From Oxalicibacterium faecigallinarum (GTDB lineage Bacteria; Pseudomonadota; Gammaproteobacteria; Burkholderiales; Burkholderiaceae_D): a DNA stretch of 64,000 nt. The notes under the pieces were generated by a model. The model was not told where the DNA came from and searched no databases. It saw only the letters and a program-made list of their open reading frames with translations. The position numbers and the translations under genes were made by a program. Each line of letters starts with the position of its first letter. The stretch's first letter is position 1. Location of the stretch: the NCBI RefSeq assembly GCF_014635705.1, contig NZ_BMDI01000003.1, positions 124,001-188,000 on the forward strand, in the 5' to 3' direction. Shown piece by piece: positions 26,350-36,346 of the stretch.

Positions 26350-29241
26350 TTACAGCTTGGCGAACTGTTCTCGTAATTTATCAAGTGTTGCCGAGAAATT
26401 CGCCACGCGTTCCTTCTCCTGCGCCACCACTTGCGCCGGTGCGCGCGCCACAAAACTCTCGTTCGACAGCTTGGCGTTGGCCTTGGTGATCTCGCCTTCG
26501 AGGCGCGTGATTTCCTTGGTCAGGCGTTCGCGTTCTGCAGCGATATCGATCTCGACCTTCAGCATCAGTTTGGTGGTGCCGACGATGGAGACTGGTGCTG
26601 GCGATTCCGGTAACTGGCTGACGATCTGTACTTCAGACAGTTTAGCCAGTGATTGCAGGTAAGGCGCAAAGTCTTGCGCACGCTGCGTATCGCTTGCTTC
26701 CACGATCAGCGGCACGCGTTGTGCCGGTGACAGTTGCATCTCGCCGCGCAGGTTACGGCAGGCATCGGTCAGCGCCTTCAATTCGGCCATCCATTGTTCG
26801 GACGCTTCATCGATCTTGCCTGGCTGCGATTCCGGATACTTCTGCAGCATGATGGTGCTGCCTGCTGCATCGAGTTTGATACCGGTCATCGGTGCAACCG
26901 TCTGCCACAGTTGCTCGGTGATGAACGGAATGATCGGATGTGCCAGACGCAGGATCGTTTCCAGTACGCGCAGCAGCGTGCGACGTGTGGCGCGTTGCTG
27001 TGCTTCGGTGCCGGTCTGGATTTGCACCTTGGCGACTTCCAGATACCAGTCGCAGTATTCATCCCAGACGAACTGATAGATGGACGAGGCGATGTTGTCG
27101 AAGCGGTAGTCGGCAAAGCCCTTGGCAACGTCGGCTTCCACGCGTTGCAGCAGCGAGACGATCCAGTAGTCGGCTTGCGAGAAGTGCGTGTAACCGTCAG
27201 GACCGCAATCGCCGGGCGCGCAGTTGTTTGGATTGTTGAAGCCGCAGTCGTGGCCTTCGCAATTCATCAGCACGAAGCGTGTGGCATTCCACAGCTTGTT
27301 GCAGAAGTTGCGATAGCCTTCGGCGCGACCCAGATCAAAGTTGATGTTGCGACCGAGTGATGCGTAGCTGGCCATCGTGAAGCGCAATGCGTCAGTGCCA
27401 TAAGCAGAAATGCCAGCGGCAAATTCCTTGCGCGTGGCTTTCTCGATGCTGGCAGCCTGTTTTGGATTCATCAGACCAGCGGTACGCTTGGCAGCCAGAT
27501 CATCGACACTGATGCCGTCGATCAGGTCGATCGGATCGAGCGTATTGCCCTTGGACTTGGACATCTTCTGGCCGCTCGAATCGCGCACGAGGCCGTGCAC
27601 GTAAACGGTTTCGAACGGGACCTTGCCGGTGAAGTGCGTGGTCATCATGACCATGCGTGCGACCCAGAAGAAGATGATGTCAAAGCCGGTGACCAGAACT
27701 GACGATGGCAGGAAGGTTTTGAAGTCTGGTGTTTCTTCCGGCCAGCCAAGTGTCGAGAATGGGACGAGCGCCGACGAGAACCAGGTGTCGAGCACGTCGT
27801 CATCGCGCTTCAGTGCGCCGGTGTTGCCGGCTGCAGCCGCTTTTGCCTTTGCTTCTTCTTCGTTGCGTGCGACGTAGTAGTTGCCCTGATCGTCGTACCA
27901 CGCCGGAATTTGATGACCCCACCACAGTTGACGCGAGATGCACCAGTCCTGGATGTTGTTGAGCCACTGGTTGTAGGTGGTAGCCCAGTTTTCCGGGATG
28001 AACTTGATTTCGCCGCTGGCGACTTTGTCCAGCGCGACTTCGGCAATCGATTTGCCCGGATGGAAGGTGCCCTCCGGTGCGCCCTTGCTCATGGCGACAA
28101 ACCATTGATCGGTCAGCATCGGTTCGATGACGACGTTGGTACGATCACCACGCGGCACCATCAGCTTGTGTGGTTTGACCGATTCCAGCAAGCCTTGGTC
28201 GTCGAGGTCTGCGACGATCTGCTTGCGCGCAACGTAGCGATCCATGCCTTGATAAGCGGTAGGTGCGTTGTCGTTGATCTTTGCATCGAGCGTGAGGATG
28301 CTGATCTTGTCGAGATTGTGACGCTGGCCAACCGCATAATCGTTGAAGTCATGCGCCGGCGTGATCTTGACGCAGCCGGTACCAAAGTTCTTGTCGACAT
28401 ATTCGTCTGCGATCAGTGGAATCGTGCGGCCGCACAATGGCAGCACGAGTTGCTTGCCGACCAGCGCCTTGTAGCGTTCATCGGTCGGATCGACGGCAAC
28501 GGCCACGTCGCCCAACATGGTTTCCGGGCGCGTAGTGGCCACGACGATGAAGTCGCGCTCTTCCCATTCGGTAGCCTTGCCTTCTTCATCAAAGGCGATC
28601 GGGAATTGGTACTTGGTGCCATCGGCCAGCGGATAGCGGATGTTCCACATGTGGCCATCTTCTTCTTCCGACACGACTTCCAGATCGGAGACCGCGGTAC
28701 CGAGCACAGGGTCCCAGTTGACGAGACGCTTCCCGCGATAGATCAAGCCTTGCTCAAACAAGCGCACGAAGACTTCGGTCACGACCTTGGAGCGTGGTGC
28801 GTCCATGGTGAAGTATTCACGGCTCCAGTCGGCGGAGGCACCAATACGTCGCATCTGGCCGGTAATGGTGGAGCCGGACTTTTCTTTCCACTCCCAGACT
28901 TTTTCGAGGAATTTTTCACGGCCCAAGTCATGGCGCGAGACTTTCTGCGCGTCGAGCTGCCGTTCGACTACGATCTGCGTAGCGATGCCAGCGTGGTCGG
29001 TGCCCGGAATCCACGCCGTGTTGTAGCCGCGCATGCGGTAGTAACGCGTCAGGCCGTCCATGATGGTCTGATTGAAAGCGTGACCCATGTGCAGCGTGCC
29101 GGTGACGTTTGGCGGTGGCAACTGGATGCTGAAGGCCGGCTTGTCGGCGTCGGTTGTCGCGGTGAAATATCCGCGTTTTTCCCATTCGGACCGCCAGAAA
29201 GTTTCAATGTCGGCAGGGTCGAAAGACTTGGCTAATTCCAT
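26350..29241 (-). CDS. valS: Valyl-tRNA synthetase
   Basis: This 963-residue class Ia synthetase has the HIGH-type motif TLHMGH (about 49-54), the editing CP1 domain, KMSKS at 559-563, the anticodon-binding domain, and the C-terminal coiled coil (about 895-963) typical of ValRS. It ends close to a terminator shared with a converging gene. It diverges from the thi cluster. Confidence 0.98.
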   Translation of the reverse strand: MELAKSFDPADIETFWRSEWEKRGYFTATTDADKPAFSIQLPPPNVTGTLHMGHAFNQTIMDGLTRYYRMRGYNTAWIPGTDHAGIATQIVVERQLDAQKVSRHDLGREKFLEKVWEWKEKSGSTITGQMRRIGASADWSREYFTMDAPRSKVVTEVFVRLFEQGLIYRGKRLVNWDPVLGTAVSDLEVVSEEEDGHMWNIRYPLADGTKYQFPIAFDEEGKATEWEERDFIVVATTRPETMLGDVAVAVDPTDERYKALVGKQLVLPLCGRTIPLIADEYVDKNFGTGCVKITPAHDFNDYAVGQRHNLDKISILTLDAKINDNAPTAYQGMDRYVARKQIVADLDDQGLLESVKPHKLMVPRGDRTNVVIEPMLTDQWFVAMSKGAPEGTFHPGKSIAEVALDKVASGEIKFIPENWATTYNQWLNNIQDWCISRQLWWGHQIPAWYDDQGNYYVARNEEEAKAKAAAAGNTGALKRDDDVLDTWFSSALVPFSTLGWPEETPDFKTFLPSSVLVTGFDIIFFWVARMVMMTTHFTGKVPFETVYVHGLVRDSSGQKMSKSKGNTLDPIDLIDGISVDDLAAKRTAGLMNPKQAASIEKATRKEFAAGISAYGTDALRFTMASYASLGRNINFDLGRAEGYRNFCNKLWNATRFVLMNCEGHDCGFNNPNNCAPGDCGPDGYTHFSQADYWIVSLLQRVEADVAKGFADYRFDNIASSIYQFVWDEYCDWYLEVAKVQIQTGTEAQQRATRRTLLRVLETILRLAHPIIPFITEQLWQTVAPMTGIKLDAAGSTIMLQKYPESQPGKIDEASEQWMAELKALTDACRNLRGEMQLSPAQRVPLIVEASDTQRAQDFAPYLQSLAKLSEVQIVSQLPESPAPVSIVGTTKLMLKVEIDIAAERERLTKEITRLEGEITKANAKLSNESFVARAPAQVVAQEKERVANFSATLDKLREQFAKL

Positions 29242-29504
29242 GATTATTAAAGAATTGAATCGAATCGAGCATTATAGATCAACCATCGATCGCTACCGTC
29301 TGTGCTGTGGTGCCGATTATTGCGTTCATGACCGCGCCAAGCCCGCAATCGGATGCGGGTTATCCATGGCGTGCATTGGCGTTATGGAGTGAAAAGCGGG
29401 TAAAATCCGAGTCTTTGCCGGCCGATCCGGCGCATGCGGCGATGTCTTTCTGTCACTGAAGCTTGTCATTGAGACTGACTTGCAGTTTTCGTTGGAACGA
29501 AGTA

Positions 29505-29708
29505 ATGATCGAAATTGAACTGAACGGCGCAGCACATCAGGTGGCCGCCGATCTCAATGTGGAAGGTCTGATTGCCTCCCTGTCGCTGGCAGGCAAGGCA
29601 GTGGCCGTTGCCATCAACCGTGAAATCGTGCCGCGTGCGCAGTGGCAGCAACGTCAGTTGCAGCCTGCCGATCGTGTCGATGTTGTACGCGCGATTGGTG
29701 GCGGTTAA
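29505..29708 (+). CDS. thiS: Sulfur carrier protein ThiS
   Basis: This 67-residue ubiquitin-like protein ends in the essential Gly-Gly (AIGGG). Its thiocarboxylate gives sulfur for the thiazole ring of thiamine. The ATG at 29505, with GGAACGA upstream, gives the usual length; an in-frame start at 29463 would add fourteen residues. It heads thiS-thiG-thiE. Confidence 0.93.
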   Translation: MIEIELNGAAHQVAADLNVEGLIASLSLAGKAVAVAINREIVPRAQWQQRQLQPADRVDVVRAIGGG

Positions 29709-29846
29709 GGGCGCACGGCGTCTTTATTGACGGCACAGTCCGATCTGCAATTCCGGTTTTTATTTATTTAATCGCCTTGCCGTGCGCGGCATCGCATGAC
29801 GCATGCGCAGCTTGCATGTGGCTATTGCGCTAACACAGGAATCAAC

Positions 29847-30638
29847 ATGTCCTCGTTTGAAGATACTAAACTCACCGTTGCCGGCAAGACCTACAAATCG
29901 CGTTTGCTGGTTGGCAGTGGCAAATACAAAGACCTGACCGAAACCCGCGAAGCCAGTCTGGCCAGCGGTGCAGAAATCGTGACCGTCGCCATCCGTCGCG
30001 TCAACATCGGCCAAGACCCCAATGCACCGAGCCTGCTCGATGCACTGCCACCGTCTGAATTCACCTTGCTGCCAAATTCCGCTGGTTGCTACACCGCAGC
30101 AGATGCGGTCTACACCCTGCAACTCGGTCGTGAATTGCTCGGTGGACACAAACTCTGCAAGCTCGAAGTGCTCGGTGATGAAAAGACCTTGTTCCCAAAC
30201 ATGCCGGAAACCCTGAAAGCAGCCGAAACGCTGGTCAAGGATGGCTTTGACGTCATGGTCTACTGCAGTGACGATCCCATCCAGGCACGCATGCTGGAAG
30301 ACATCGGCTGTGCCGCTATCATGCCCTTGGCATCGCTGATTGGTTCAGGCATGGGTATTCTCAACCCATGGAACCTGTCGCTCATCATCGAACAATCGAA
30401 AGTGCCCGTGATCGTTGATGCCGGTGTTGGCACTGCATCTGATGCTGCCATCGCAATGGAACTTGGCTGTGATGGCGTGCTGATGAACACGGCGATTGCT
30501 GGTGCCAAAGACCCGGTCCGCATGGCACACGCGATGAAGCTCGGTATTGAAGCAGGTCGCAATGCCTTCTTAGCTGGCCGCATCCCACGCAAGTTTGCCG
30601 CATCGCCATCGTCGCCGATGGCTGGTCGCGTGGTGTAA
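29847..30638 (+). CDS. thiG: Thiazole synthase ThiG
   Basis: This 263-residue TIM-barrel enzyme builds the thiazole phosphate from deoxyxylulose-5-phosphate, dehydroglycine and ThiS thiocarboxylate. Family motifs seen are [34 protein letters not shown] and [31 protein letters not shown]. The ATG at 29847 sits 7 nt after AGGA and gives the normal length; an upstream in-frame start exists at 29796. The product of dxs in this window is one of its substrates. Confidence 0.96.
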   Translation: MSSFEDTKLTVAGKTYKSRLLVGSGKYKDLTETREASLASGAEIVTVAIRRVNIGQDPNAPSLLDALPPSEFTLLPNSAGCYTAADAVYTLQLGRELLGGHKLCKLEVLGDEKTLFPNMPETLKAAETLVKDGFDVMVYCSDDPIQARMLEDIGCAAIMPLASLIGSGMGILNPWNLSLIIEQSKVPVIVDAGVGTASDAAIAMELGCDGVLMNTAIAGAKDPVRMAHAMKLGIEAGRNAFLAGRIPRKFAASPSSPMAGRVV

Positions 30639-30667
30639 CACATTATAAAAACGAGAGAAGAGAGACC

Positions 30668-31303
30668 ATGAGTAACAAGTACGCATCTTCATTGAAGGGT
30701 TTGTATCTGGTCACCCCTGACTGGGACGATACCCGCAAGCTGTTGGAAATTACCGAACTGGCTTTGAAAGGCGGCGTCAGCCTGCTGCAATACCGTCACA
30801 AGACTGCCGATGCAGCGCAACGTCAGGAACAGGCGGAATGCCTGCTGGCGCTAGCACGTAGCTACAAGGTGCCGTTCATCATCAATGACTACATCGAGTT
30901 GTGCCTGAGTCTGGATGCGGATGGCGTGCACGTTGGTGGTACCGATACGGCCGTTGCAGAAGTGCGCAAGCAAATCGGCCCGGACAAGATTCTGGGTTCG
31001 TCGTGCTACGGCAGTCTGGAACTGGCGCATGCAGCACAAACGGCCGGTGCCAGCTATGTGGCCTTCGGCGGTTTCTATCCCTCCAAGGTGAAGAAGTATC
31101 CGGTCACGACGCCAGCGACTATCGTGACTGACTGGAAGCAGCAAGGCACGGTGCCAAGCGTGGTAATCGGCGGCATGACGCGCGAAAATTCCGCGCCACT
31201 CGTTGCCAATGGTGCCGACATGGTTGCCGCGATCAGCAGCATCTATCTGGCTGGTGATCCGCAAGCAGCAGCGCGTGCGTTCGGTACGCTGTTCGCCAAA
31301 TAA
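30668..31303 (+). CDS. thiE: Thiamine-phosphate synthase ThiE
   Basis: This 211-residue TIM-barrel enzyme couples the pyrimidine and thiazole halves of thiamine. It has GVSLLQYRHKTADA, VPFIINDYIELCLSLDADGVHVGG, the SSCYG and YVAFGGFYPSKVKK segments, and VVIGGMTRENSAPLVANGADMVAAISSI. The usual HLGQ loop reads HVGG here. It has a purine-rich GAGAGAAGAGAG leader before the ATG and closes the small thi operon. Confidence 0.94.
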   Translation: MSNKYASSLKGLYLVTPDWDDTRKLLEITELALKGGVSLLQYRHKTADAAQRQEQAECLLALARSYKVPFIINDYIELCLSLDADGVHVGGTDTAVAEVRKQIGPDKILGSSCYGSLELAHAAQTAGASYVAFGGFYPSKVKKYPVTTPATIVTDWKQQGTVPSVVIGGMTRENSAPLVANGADMVAAISSIYLAGDPQAAARAFGTLFAK

Positions 31304-31317
31304 TTCTTCTCTTCCTT

Positions 31318-31347
31318 TGTGGCGCGATGAAGTTTCATCGCGCCACA
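31318..31347 (+). repeat. Perfect 30-bp palindrome after thiE
   Basis: Perfect 14-bp arms (31318-31331 and 31334-31347, TGTGGCGCGATGAA and its complement) with a 2-nt centre, 14 nt after the thiE stop. No T-run immediately follows; it may stabilise the 3' end or end transcription weakly. Confidence 0.6.
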
Positions 31348-31436
31348 TCGTCTCTGCTGCATCTTTTCTTCTGTCCTGATCGTTGTTGCAACGTCGCGTA
31401 TGGGGCATCAGCCGGGCGGCAGGCAGCGGCGCGGCT

Positions 31437-31442
31437 TATAAT
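31437..31442 (+). promoter_or_regulatory. Candidate -10 of a leaderless uvrD transcript
   Basis: A perfect TATAAT ends 6 nt before the chosen uvrD ATG, so transcription would start at the start codon. No Shine-Dalgarno sequence is present. Confidence 0.45.
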
Positions 31443-31448
31443 CCACGG

Positions 31449-33731
31449 ATGCAAAATCTTCTCCACAATCTCAATCCCGAACAACTTGCCGCCGTCACGC
31501 TGCCTGCGCAACCTGCCCTGATTCTTGCCGGTGCCGGTTCGGGCAAGACACGTGTGTTGACGACGCGTATTGCGTGGTTGATCCAGACAGGGCAAGTGTC
31601 GCCTGCCGGGATTCTGGCTGTCACGTTTACCAACAAGGCAGCCAAGGAGATGATGACGCGTCTGTCGGCGATGATGCCGATCAATACGCGCGGCATGTGG
31701 ATCGGCACCTTCCATGGCCTGTGCAATCGCTTGTTGCGCGCACATTATCGTGACGCGGCACTGCCACAGGCTTTTCAGATTCTGGATACGCAGGATCAGT
31801 TGTCGATGATCAAGCGCCTCCTCAAGGCCAACAACATCGATGACGAGAAGTATCCGCCGCGCAATCTGATGTACTTCATCAACGGTGCCAAGGACAACGG
31901 CTTGCGTGCGCACGACGTTGAAGCGTTCGATGATTACAACCGCAAGATGGTCGAGCTCTACGCGCTGTATGACCAGCAGTGCCAGCGCGAAGGCGTGGTC
32001 GATTTTGCCGAACTGTTGCTGCGCACGTATGAGTTGTTGTTACGCAATCAGCCGCTGCGCGAGCATTATCAGGCGCGCTTTCGTCACATCCTTGTCGACG
32101 AGTTTCAGGATACGAACAACCTGCAATACAACTGGCTCAAGCTGATGGCCGGCACGCAGGGCGCGGTGTTTGCTGTTGGCGACGATGACCAGAGTATCTA
32201 TGCCTTCCGTGGGGCGAACGTTGGCAACATGAGCGCTTTCGAGCGCGAGTTCAAGGTTGAGAATCTGATCAAGCTTGAGCAGAACTACCGCTCGCACGGC
32301 CATATCCTCGACACTGCCAATACATTGATCGCCAACAACACCAAGCGCCTTGGCAAGAATCTGCACACCGATGCAGGCCATGGTGAGCCGGTGCGTATTT
32401 ACGAAGCGACCAGTGATCTGCAGGAGGCGCAATGGATCATCGAGGAAGCCAAGAGCCTGATCGCGGAAGGTAGTGCGCGCAACGAGATCGCGATTCTGTA
32501 TCGTTCCAATGCCCAGTCGCGCGTGATCGAGCATGCCTTGTTCTCTGCCAACATTCCCTATCGCGTCTATGGCGGTCAGCGTTTCTTTGAGCGTGCCGAG
32601 ATCAAGCATGCGATTGCGTATCTGCAGTTGATGGACAACCCGCATAACGATTCGGCCTTTTTGCGTGTGGTGAATTTTCCGACGCGAGGTATTGGCGCAC
32701 GTTCGCTCGAGCAGTTGCAGGATGCGGCAAAGCAGTATGGCATTTCGCTCTATGCGGCAGTGCCGTATGTGACCGGCAAGGCTGGCACGTCGCTCGGTGC
32801 TTTCATCAAACTGGTCGAAGGCATGCGTTTTGAAACACTGCAGTTGCCCTTGAAAGAAATGGTGGACGTTGTCATCAACTCGAGCGGATTGATTGCGCAC
32901 TACCAGAATGAGAAGGAAGGTGCGGATCGCATCGAAAATCTGGAGCAGCTGGTCAGTGCGGCGTCCCTGTTTGTGTCGGAAGAAGGATTCGGTCACGATG
33001 CGCCCGCAGGGCTTGGCCCGCAAAGCGAAGCCAGCGCAGGCACACCGTTGGTAGTTGGGGACGGCATTGAAATCATCGATGCCGATGTGCCGTTGGTGAC
33101 GGTGATGTCGCCGCTGTCGGCGTTTCTTTCGCACGCCTCGCTGGAAGCCGGGGACAACCAGGCGCAAGCCGGGCAGGATGCCTTGCAACTGATGACGGTG
33201 CATTCCGCCAAAGGGCTGGAGTTCGATGCAGTCTTCATCACGGGTCTTGAAGAAGGCTTGTTCCCGCACGAAAATTCGCAGAAGGAAGAGGGCGGTGTCG
33301 AGGAAGAACGCCGTCTGATGTATGTCGCGATCACGCGTGCACGCCGTCGTTTGTATATCAGCTTCTCGCAGACGCGCATGTTGCATGGTCAGACGCGCTA
33401 CAACATGAAGTCGCGCTTCTTTGACGAGATGCCGGAATCATCGCTGAAGTGGCTGTCACCCAAGGTGCAGCAACATCACTGGTTCGCCAGCCCCAAGGCA
33501 GAATGGGACAACGCGTTTGGCGAAAGCACCAACAAGATTGCACAAAATATGGGCAAGCAAGCAATGGGTTGGCGGATTGGCGAATCCGTGGCCCATGCCA
33601 AGTTCGGTGAGGGTGTCATCGTCAATATCGAAGGTAGTGGCAGCAGTGCACGTGCGCATATCAATTTTGGGCGCCACGGCATGAAGCTGCTGGACCTGAG
33701 CATTGCCAAGCTCGACAAATTATCGGCTTGA
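31449..33731 (+). CDS. uvrD: DNA helicase II (UvrD/Rep superfamily)
   Basis: This 760-residue SF1A helicase acts in nucleotide-excision and mismatch repair. Walker A AGAGSGKT lies at 27-34, Walker B in ILVDEFQDTN, QxxR-like motif IV in KLEQNYRS, motif V in HSAKGLEFDAVFITGLEEGLFPH, and the C-terminal Tudor-like extension (about 705-760) has the WRIGESVAHAKFGEG pattern. The ATG at 31449 was chosen; an in-frame TTG start at 31383 would add 22 residues overlapping a -10-like TATAAT. Confidence 0.95.
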   Translation: MQNLLHNLNPEQLAAVTLPAQPALILAGAGSGKTRVLTTRIAWLIQTGQVSPAGILAVTFTNKAAKEMMTRLSAMMPINTRGMWIGTFHGLCNRLLRAHYRDAALPQAFQILDTQDQLSMIKRLLKANNIDDEKYPPRNLMYFINGAKDNGLRAHDVEAFDDYNRKMVELYALYDQQCQREGVVDFAELLLRTYELLLRNQPLREHYQARFRHILVDEFQDTNNLQYNWLKLMAGTQGAVFAVGDDDQSIYAFRGANVGNMSAFEREFKVENLIKLEQNYRSHGHILDTANTLIANNTKRLGKNLHTDAGHGEPVRIYEATSDLQEAQWIIEEAKSLIAEGSARNEIAILYRSNAQSRVIEHALFSANIPYRVYGGQRFFERAEIKHAIAYLQLMDNPHNDSAFLRVVNFPTRGIGARSLEQLQDAAKQYGISLYAAVPYVTGKAGTSLGAFIKLVEGMRFETLQLPLKEMVDVVINSSGLIAHYQNEKEGADRIENLEQLVSAASLFVSEEGFGHDAPAGLGPQSEASAGTPLVVGDGIEIIDADVPLVTVMSPLSAFLSHASLEAGDNQAQAGQDALQLMTVHSAKGLEFDAVFITGLEEGLFPHENSQKEEGGVEEERRLMYVAITRARRRLYISFSQTRMLHGQTRYNMKSRFFDEMPESSLKWLSPKVQQHHWFASPKAEWDNAFGESTNKIAQNMGKQAMGWRIGESVAHAKFGEGVIVNIEGSGSSARAHINFGRHGMKLLDLSIAKLDKLSA

Positions 33732-33760
33732 TCCGGCGTGCCGGGTGAAAGCCACGCAAT

Positions 33761-33792
33761 AAAAAAAGCCTGCAACGATGCAGGCTTTTTTT
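33761..33792. terminator. Bidirectional terminator between uvrD and the BPSS1780-family gene
   Basis: Perfect 7-bp stem GCCTGCA/TGCAGGC (33768-33774 and 33779-33785), ACGA loop, flanked by A7 and T7. Confidence 0.93.
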
Positions 33793-33794
33793 AT

Positions 33795-34568
33795 TTACGA
33801 CGGCAAGCGTTCTGGTGGCGGACCGAACATGTGCGTGTAGGTCGGGTAGAACGAACAGTACATCACGACCGTGATGATCATCGATGCCGGGATCAGAAGG
33901 AGCAGCGACAGGCCGGGCGAGCCGACGATGGCACCGAGCAGCGTACTGACCAGCACCGGCAGGATGATGCCGATGGTCACCCACGCCAGACCGTAGAGCA
34001 GAAAAGCCATGCCCGCACGTTTGACGGCGAAGAAACTGTAGAACACGGCTTTGCCGACCGGCATTTCCTGCCATGCAATCAGCGGCGCGGCATACCAGAA
34101 CGCCATGGCGGCCGGCGTATAGACCAGCGCGGCAAAGATCATTGCCAGCGTCATGTTGGAGCCTTGCACGGTTTCCTGATCCAGTTCGAGCTGACCCGTG
34201 ATGGCTTGCAGGAAAGTGCCGCCGTCCACCACGCTGGAGGCCACAACGGCGATGATGGAGGCGACAAGATACAGCGTGCCAAGCTTGACCAGATTGCGTA
34301 CAAACGGCGAGCGGAAACCGGCCAGCAGCAGATTCGGATACACCTTTTGTCCGCGCTCCACATACGCACACGCATGCATGAAGGCCATCGAGAAAATCGG
34401 GATCAGAATCATTGGAATGATCTGGCCAATGACCGGAATGATGCTGACCAGCAGAACAACAAACATGTAGGCGAAGAACAGCGTCAGCAATTCCATCGGC
34501 TGTTTGCGAAAAATGGCCAGTCCTTCCTTGACCCAGAGCCAGCCGGTGGCAGCACTTGGTTTTTCCAT
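33795..34568 (-). CDS. BPSS1780-family multi-pass membrane protein
   Basis: This 257-residue inner-membrane protein has about six hydrophobic segments (near 25-55, 95-113, 140-162, 186-208 and 213-238) and a conserved N-terminal WLWVKEGLAIFRKQP. The name comes from a Burkholderia family known by recall; function is unknown. It follows thrB by only 4 nt on the same strand, so the two are co-transcribed and possibly translationally coupled. Confidence 0.85.
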   Translation of the reverse strand: MEKPSAATGWLWVKEGLAIFRKQPMELLTLFFAYMFVVLLVSIIPVIGQIIPMILIPIFSMAFMHACAYVERGQKVYPNLLLAGFRSPFVRNLVKLGTLYLVASIIAVVASSVVDGGTFLQAITGQLELDQETVQGSNMTLAMIFAALVYTPAAMAFWYAAPLIAWQEMPVGKAVFYSFFAVKRAGMAFLLYGLAWVTIGIILPVLVSTLLGAIVGSPGLSLLLLIPASMIITVVMYCSFYPTYTHMFGPPPERLPS

Positions 34569-34572
34569 GATG

Positions 34573-35538
34573 TCAGTGATTCCCGAAGAGCGGTGGTGCA
34601 GGGTGCGCGATGCGCAGTTTCAGAATGCGTTCGAAATGGCCCGGATCATGCGGGGTCAGCATTTCGGCATCGCGCGGCAGATGGAAATCATACAGACGCG
34701 ACAGCCAGAAGCGCAAGGCACCGGCACGCAACATGGTTTGCCAGGCCGCCTGTTCGGCGGCTGTAAACGGACGAACGGCGTGATAGGCGTCCAGCATGGC
34801 GCGCACGCGTGCCTCATCCAGTTCACCAGTTTGCAGATCGATGCACCAGTCGTTGACGGTGACGGCAACATCGAACAGCCAGGTATCGCAGCCAGCGAAA
34901 TAGAAATCGAAGAAGCCTGTCAGATGTTCACCATCAAACATGACGTTGTTGCGGAACAGATCCGCATGGATCGGTCCTTGTTGCAAGGCGGCGTAGTCAG
35001 GCGAGGCTGCATAGGCGTTTTGCGTTGCAATTTCCTGCGTCAGCAATTCTTGCTGTTCTGCGCTGAGATAAGGTAGTACGGTCGGTGCCGTTTCGTTCCA
35101 CCATTGAATGCCGCGCAGATTGCCTTGCCGCATCGGGAAGTTGCTGCCCGCCAGATGCATGCGCGCCAGCATGGCGCCGACAGCCGCGCAATGCACGGGT
35201 GCGGGCGCGAGCTGCGATTCGCCAACCAGTTTGGTGACGATGGAGGCCGGCTTGCCATGCAGTGCATTGATGATGCTGCCTTCGTGATTGGCGATGGGAG
35301 CCGGAACGCTGACGCCACGTTCGGCCAGATGGCGCATCAGATTCAGATAAAACGGCAGCTGCTCGAACGTCAGTTTTTCAAAGACGGTCAGCACATACTC
35401 ACCACTGTCTGTCGTGATGAAGAAATTGGTGTTTTCGATACCCGAGGAAATGCCTTTGATGGCATGGGCCTTGCCGAGATCGAATTGCGAGATCCACTGG
35501 GAAAGATCGTCCAGCGTGACCGGAGTAAAGACTGCCAT
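34573..35538 (-). CDS. thrB: Homoserine kinase (choline-kinase fold, ThrB type II)
   Basis: This 321-residue kinase phosphorylates homoserine for threonine synthesis. It has the aminoglycoside-phosphotransferase fold: [16 protein letters not shown] as nucleotide loop, [13 protein letters not shown] as catalytic loop and GFFDFYFAG as DFD-like metal-binding motif. This is the ThrB form used by many beta- and gammaproteobacteria in place of the GHMP type. It forms an operon with the membrane-protein gene downstream. Confidence 0.93.
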   Translation of the reverse strand: MAVFTPVTLDDLSQWISQFDLGKAHAIKGISSGIENTNFFITTDSGEYVLTVFEKLTFEQLPFYLNLMRHLAERGVSVPAPIANHEGSIINALHGKPASIVTKLVGESQLAPAPVHCAAVGAMLARMHLAGSNFPMRQGNLRGIQWWNETAPTVLPYLSAEQQELLTQEIATQNAYAASPDYAALQQGPIHADLFRNNVMFDGEHLTGFFDFYFAGCDTWLFDVAVTVNDWCIDLQTGELDEARVRAMLDAYHAVRPFTAAEQAAWQTMLRAGALRFWLSRLYDFHLPRDAEMLTPHDPGHFERILKLRIAHPAPPLFGNH

Positions 35539-35573
35539 GATGCGGATAGAAAAGAGTAAGGGGGCATGCTCTC

Positions 35574-35604
35574 AAAAAATAACGCACTTGCGTGCGTTAT
35601 TTTT
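35574..35604 (-). terminator. Terminator of the DUF2782 gene
   Basis: Perfect arms (35577-35587 and 35592-35602, core AACGCAC/GTGCGTT) with loop TTGC. On the minus strand it is followed by TTTTTTGAG, just past the DUF2782 stop and upstream of thrB. Confidence 0.85.
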
Positions 35605-35618
35605 AGGCATGGCGGTGA

Positions 35619-36017
35619 TTATTTTTTCGGGTAGAGCGTTTGTGGCTCTTCGGCGGCAGGTTTGTCCTTGGGTGGGCCAAATTCGCCAACCTTGAACTGC
35701 ACCGGTTGCGTATTATCACTCTGACCATCGCCGCGCATGGCGCCTGCCGGTTCGATTGGCTTGGCATAGTAGGTTGTACGACCTGTCTGTACCTTCACTT
35801 CCTTGACCTTGCCGAGCTCACGTTTCTCGGTAATGCTCTTTTCCGTGCTTGGCGGGTTGATGGTCACGGCCGGTGCTTCACCTTCTTCCAGACGCATGGT
35901 TTGCGGTGGCGCTGGCGTATTGGCGGATGGCGAAGTGGCTTGAGCATGGACGACGACCGGTGTCGTCAGGACGGCAGCCGAAAGAGCCAGAAAAGACCAG
36001 AGTTTGGATGTGCGCAT
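35619..36017 (-). CDS. Secreted DUF2782-family protein
   Basis: This 132-residue periplasmic protein has a Sec signal (MRTSKLWSFLALSAAVLTTPVVVHA, cleavage before QAT). A Pro/Ala-rich linker follows, then a basic/acidic domain with EKRELGKVKEVKVQTGRTTYYAKP, the DUF2782 core. It is found beside polA and thrB in related bacteria (by recall). Function is unknown. The ATG at 36017 gives a proper signal peptide; a longer frame opens at 36155 but its extra residues are not signal-like. Confidence 0.85.
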   Translation of the reverse strand: MRTSKLWSFLALSAAVLTTPVVVHAQATSPSANTPAPPQTMRLEEGEAPAVTINPPSTEKSITEKRELGKVKEVKVQTGRTTYYAKPIEPAGAMRGDGQSDNTQPVQFKVGEFGPPKDKPAAEEPQTLYPKK

Positions 36018-36346
36018 GATTTGTGAGCGAGCCTGATGGTAATGGGAATACGGCAATGACTTCATTGTAGCCCAGCATTTCGGCTTGTGCCCGACCAAAA
36101 TTCCTTGCAAAGAGGGAAAGCGAACGCAATCGCATTGTCGGAAAGATGTCGTCACGCCGCATGGACGTGCGCTGCAATCGGCTCAATGGCAAAACGACGG
36201 GCGTGATCTGGACAAATTGCGCCGCCAAACTCTGCGATAATCGTGCATCGTTTGTGGCAAATAGGCATCGTGGTAACGATGTTGCTGTCCGAGTGGCAAA
36301 AGAATGCTGCGCGGATGTCGCCTTCCACTCTTCAGAATCTTTCCCT
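36018..36346. other. 329-bp divergent intergenic region between the DUF2782 gene and polA
   Basis: It holds the promoters for both genes. A GATAAT (36236-36241, plus) and a TACAAT (36069-36064, minus) are candidate -10 elements, neither with a good -35. The polA frame is open through most of it, upstream of the chosen start. No RNA gene is seen. Confidence 0.5.

Noticed and set aside
29242-29504. TPP riboswitch before thiS
   Set aside because: Neither the CTGAGA-type element nor the conserved pyrophosphate-binding segment is visible on the plus strand.
36146-36346. N-terminal extension of polA
   Set aside because: The 67 upstream codons lack polymerase features and occupy the divergent promoter region.
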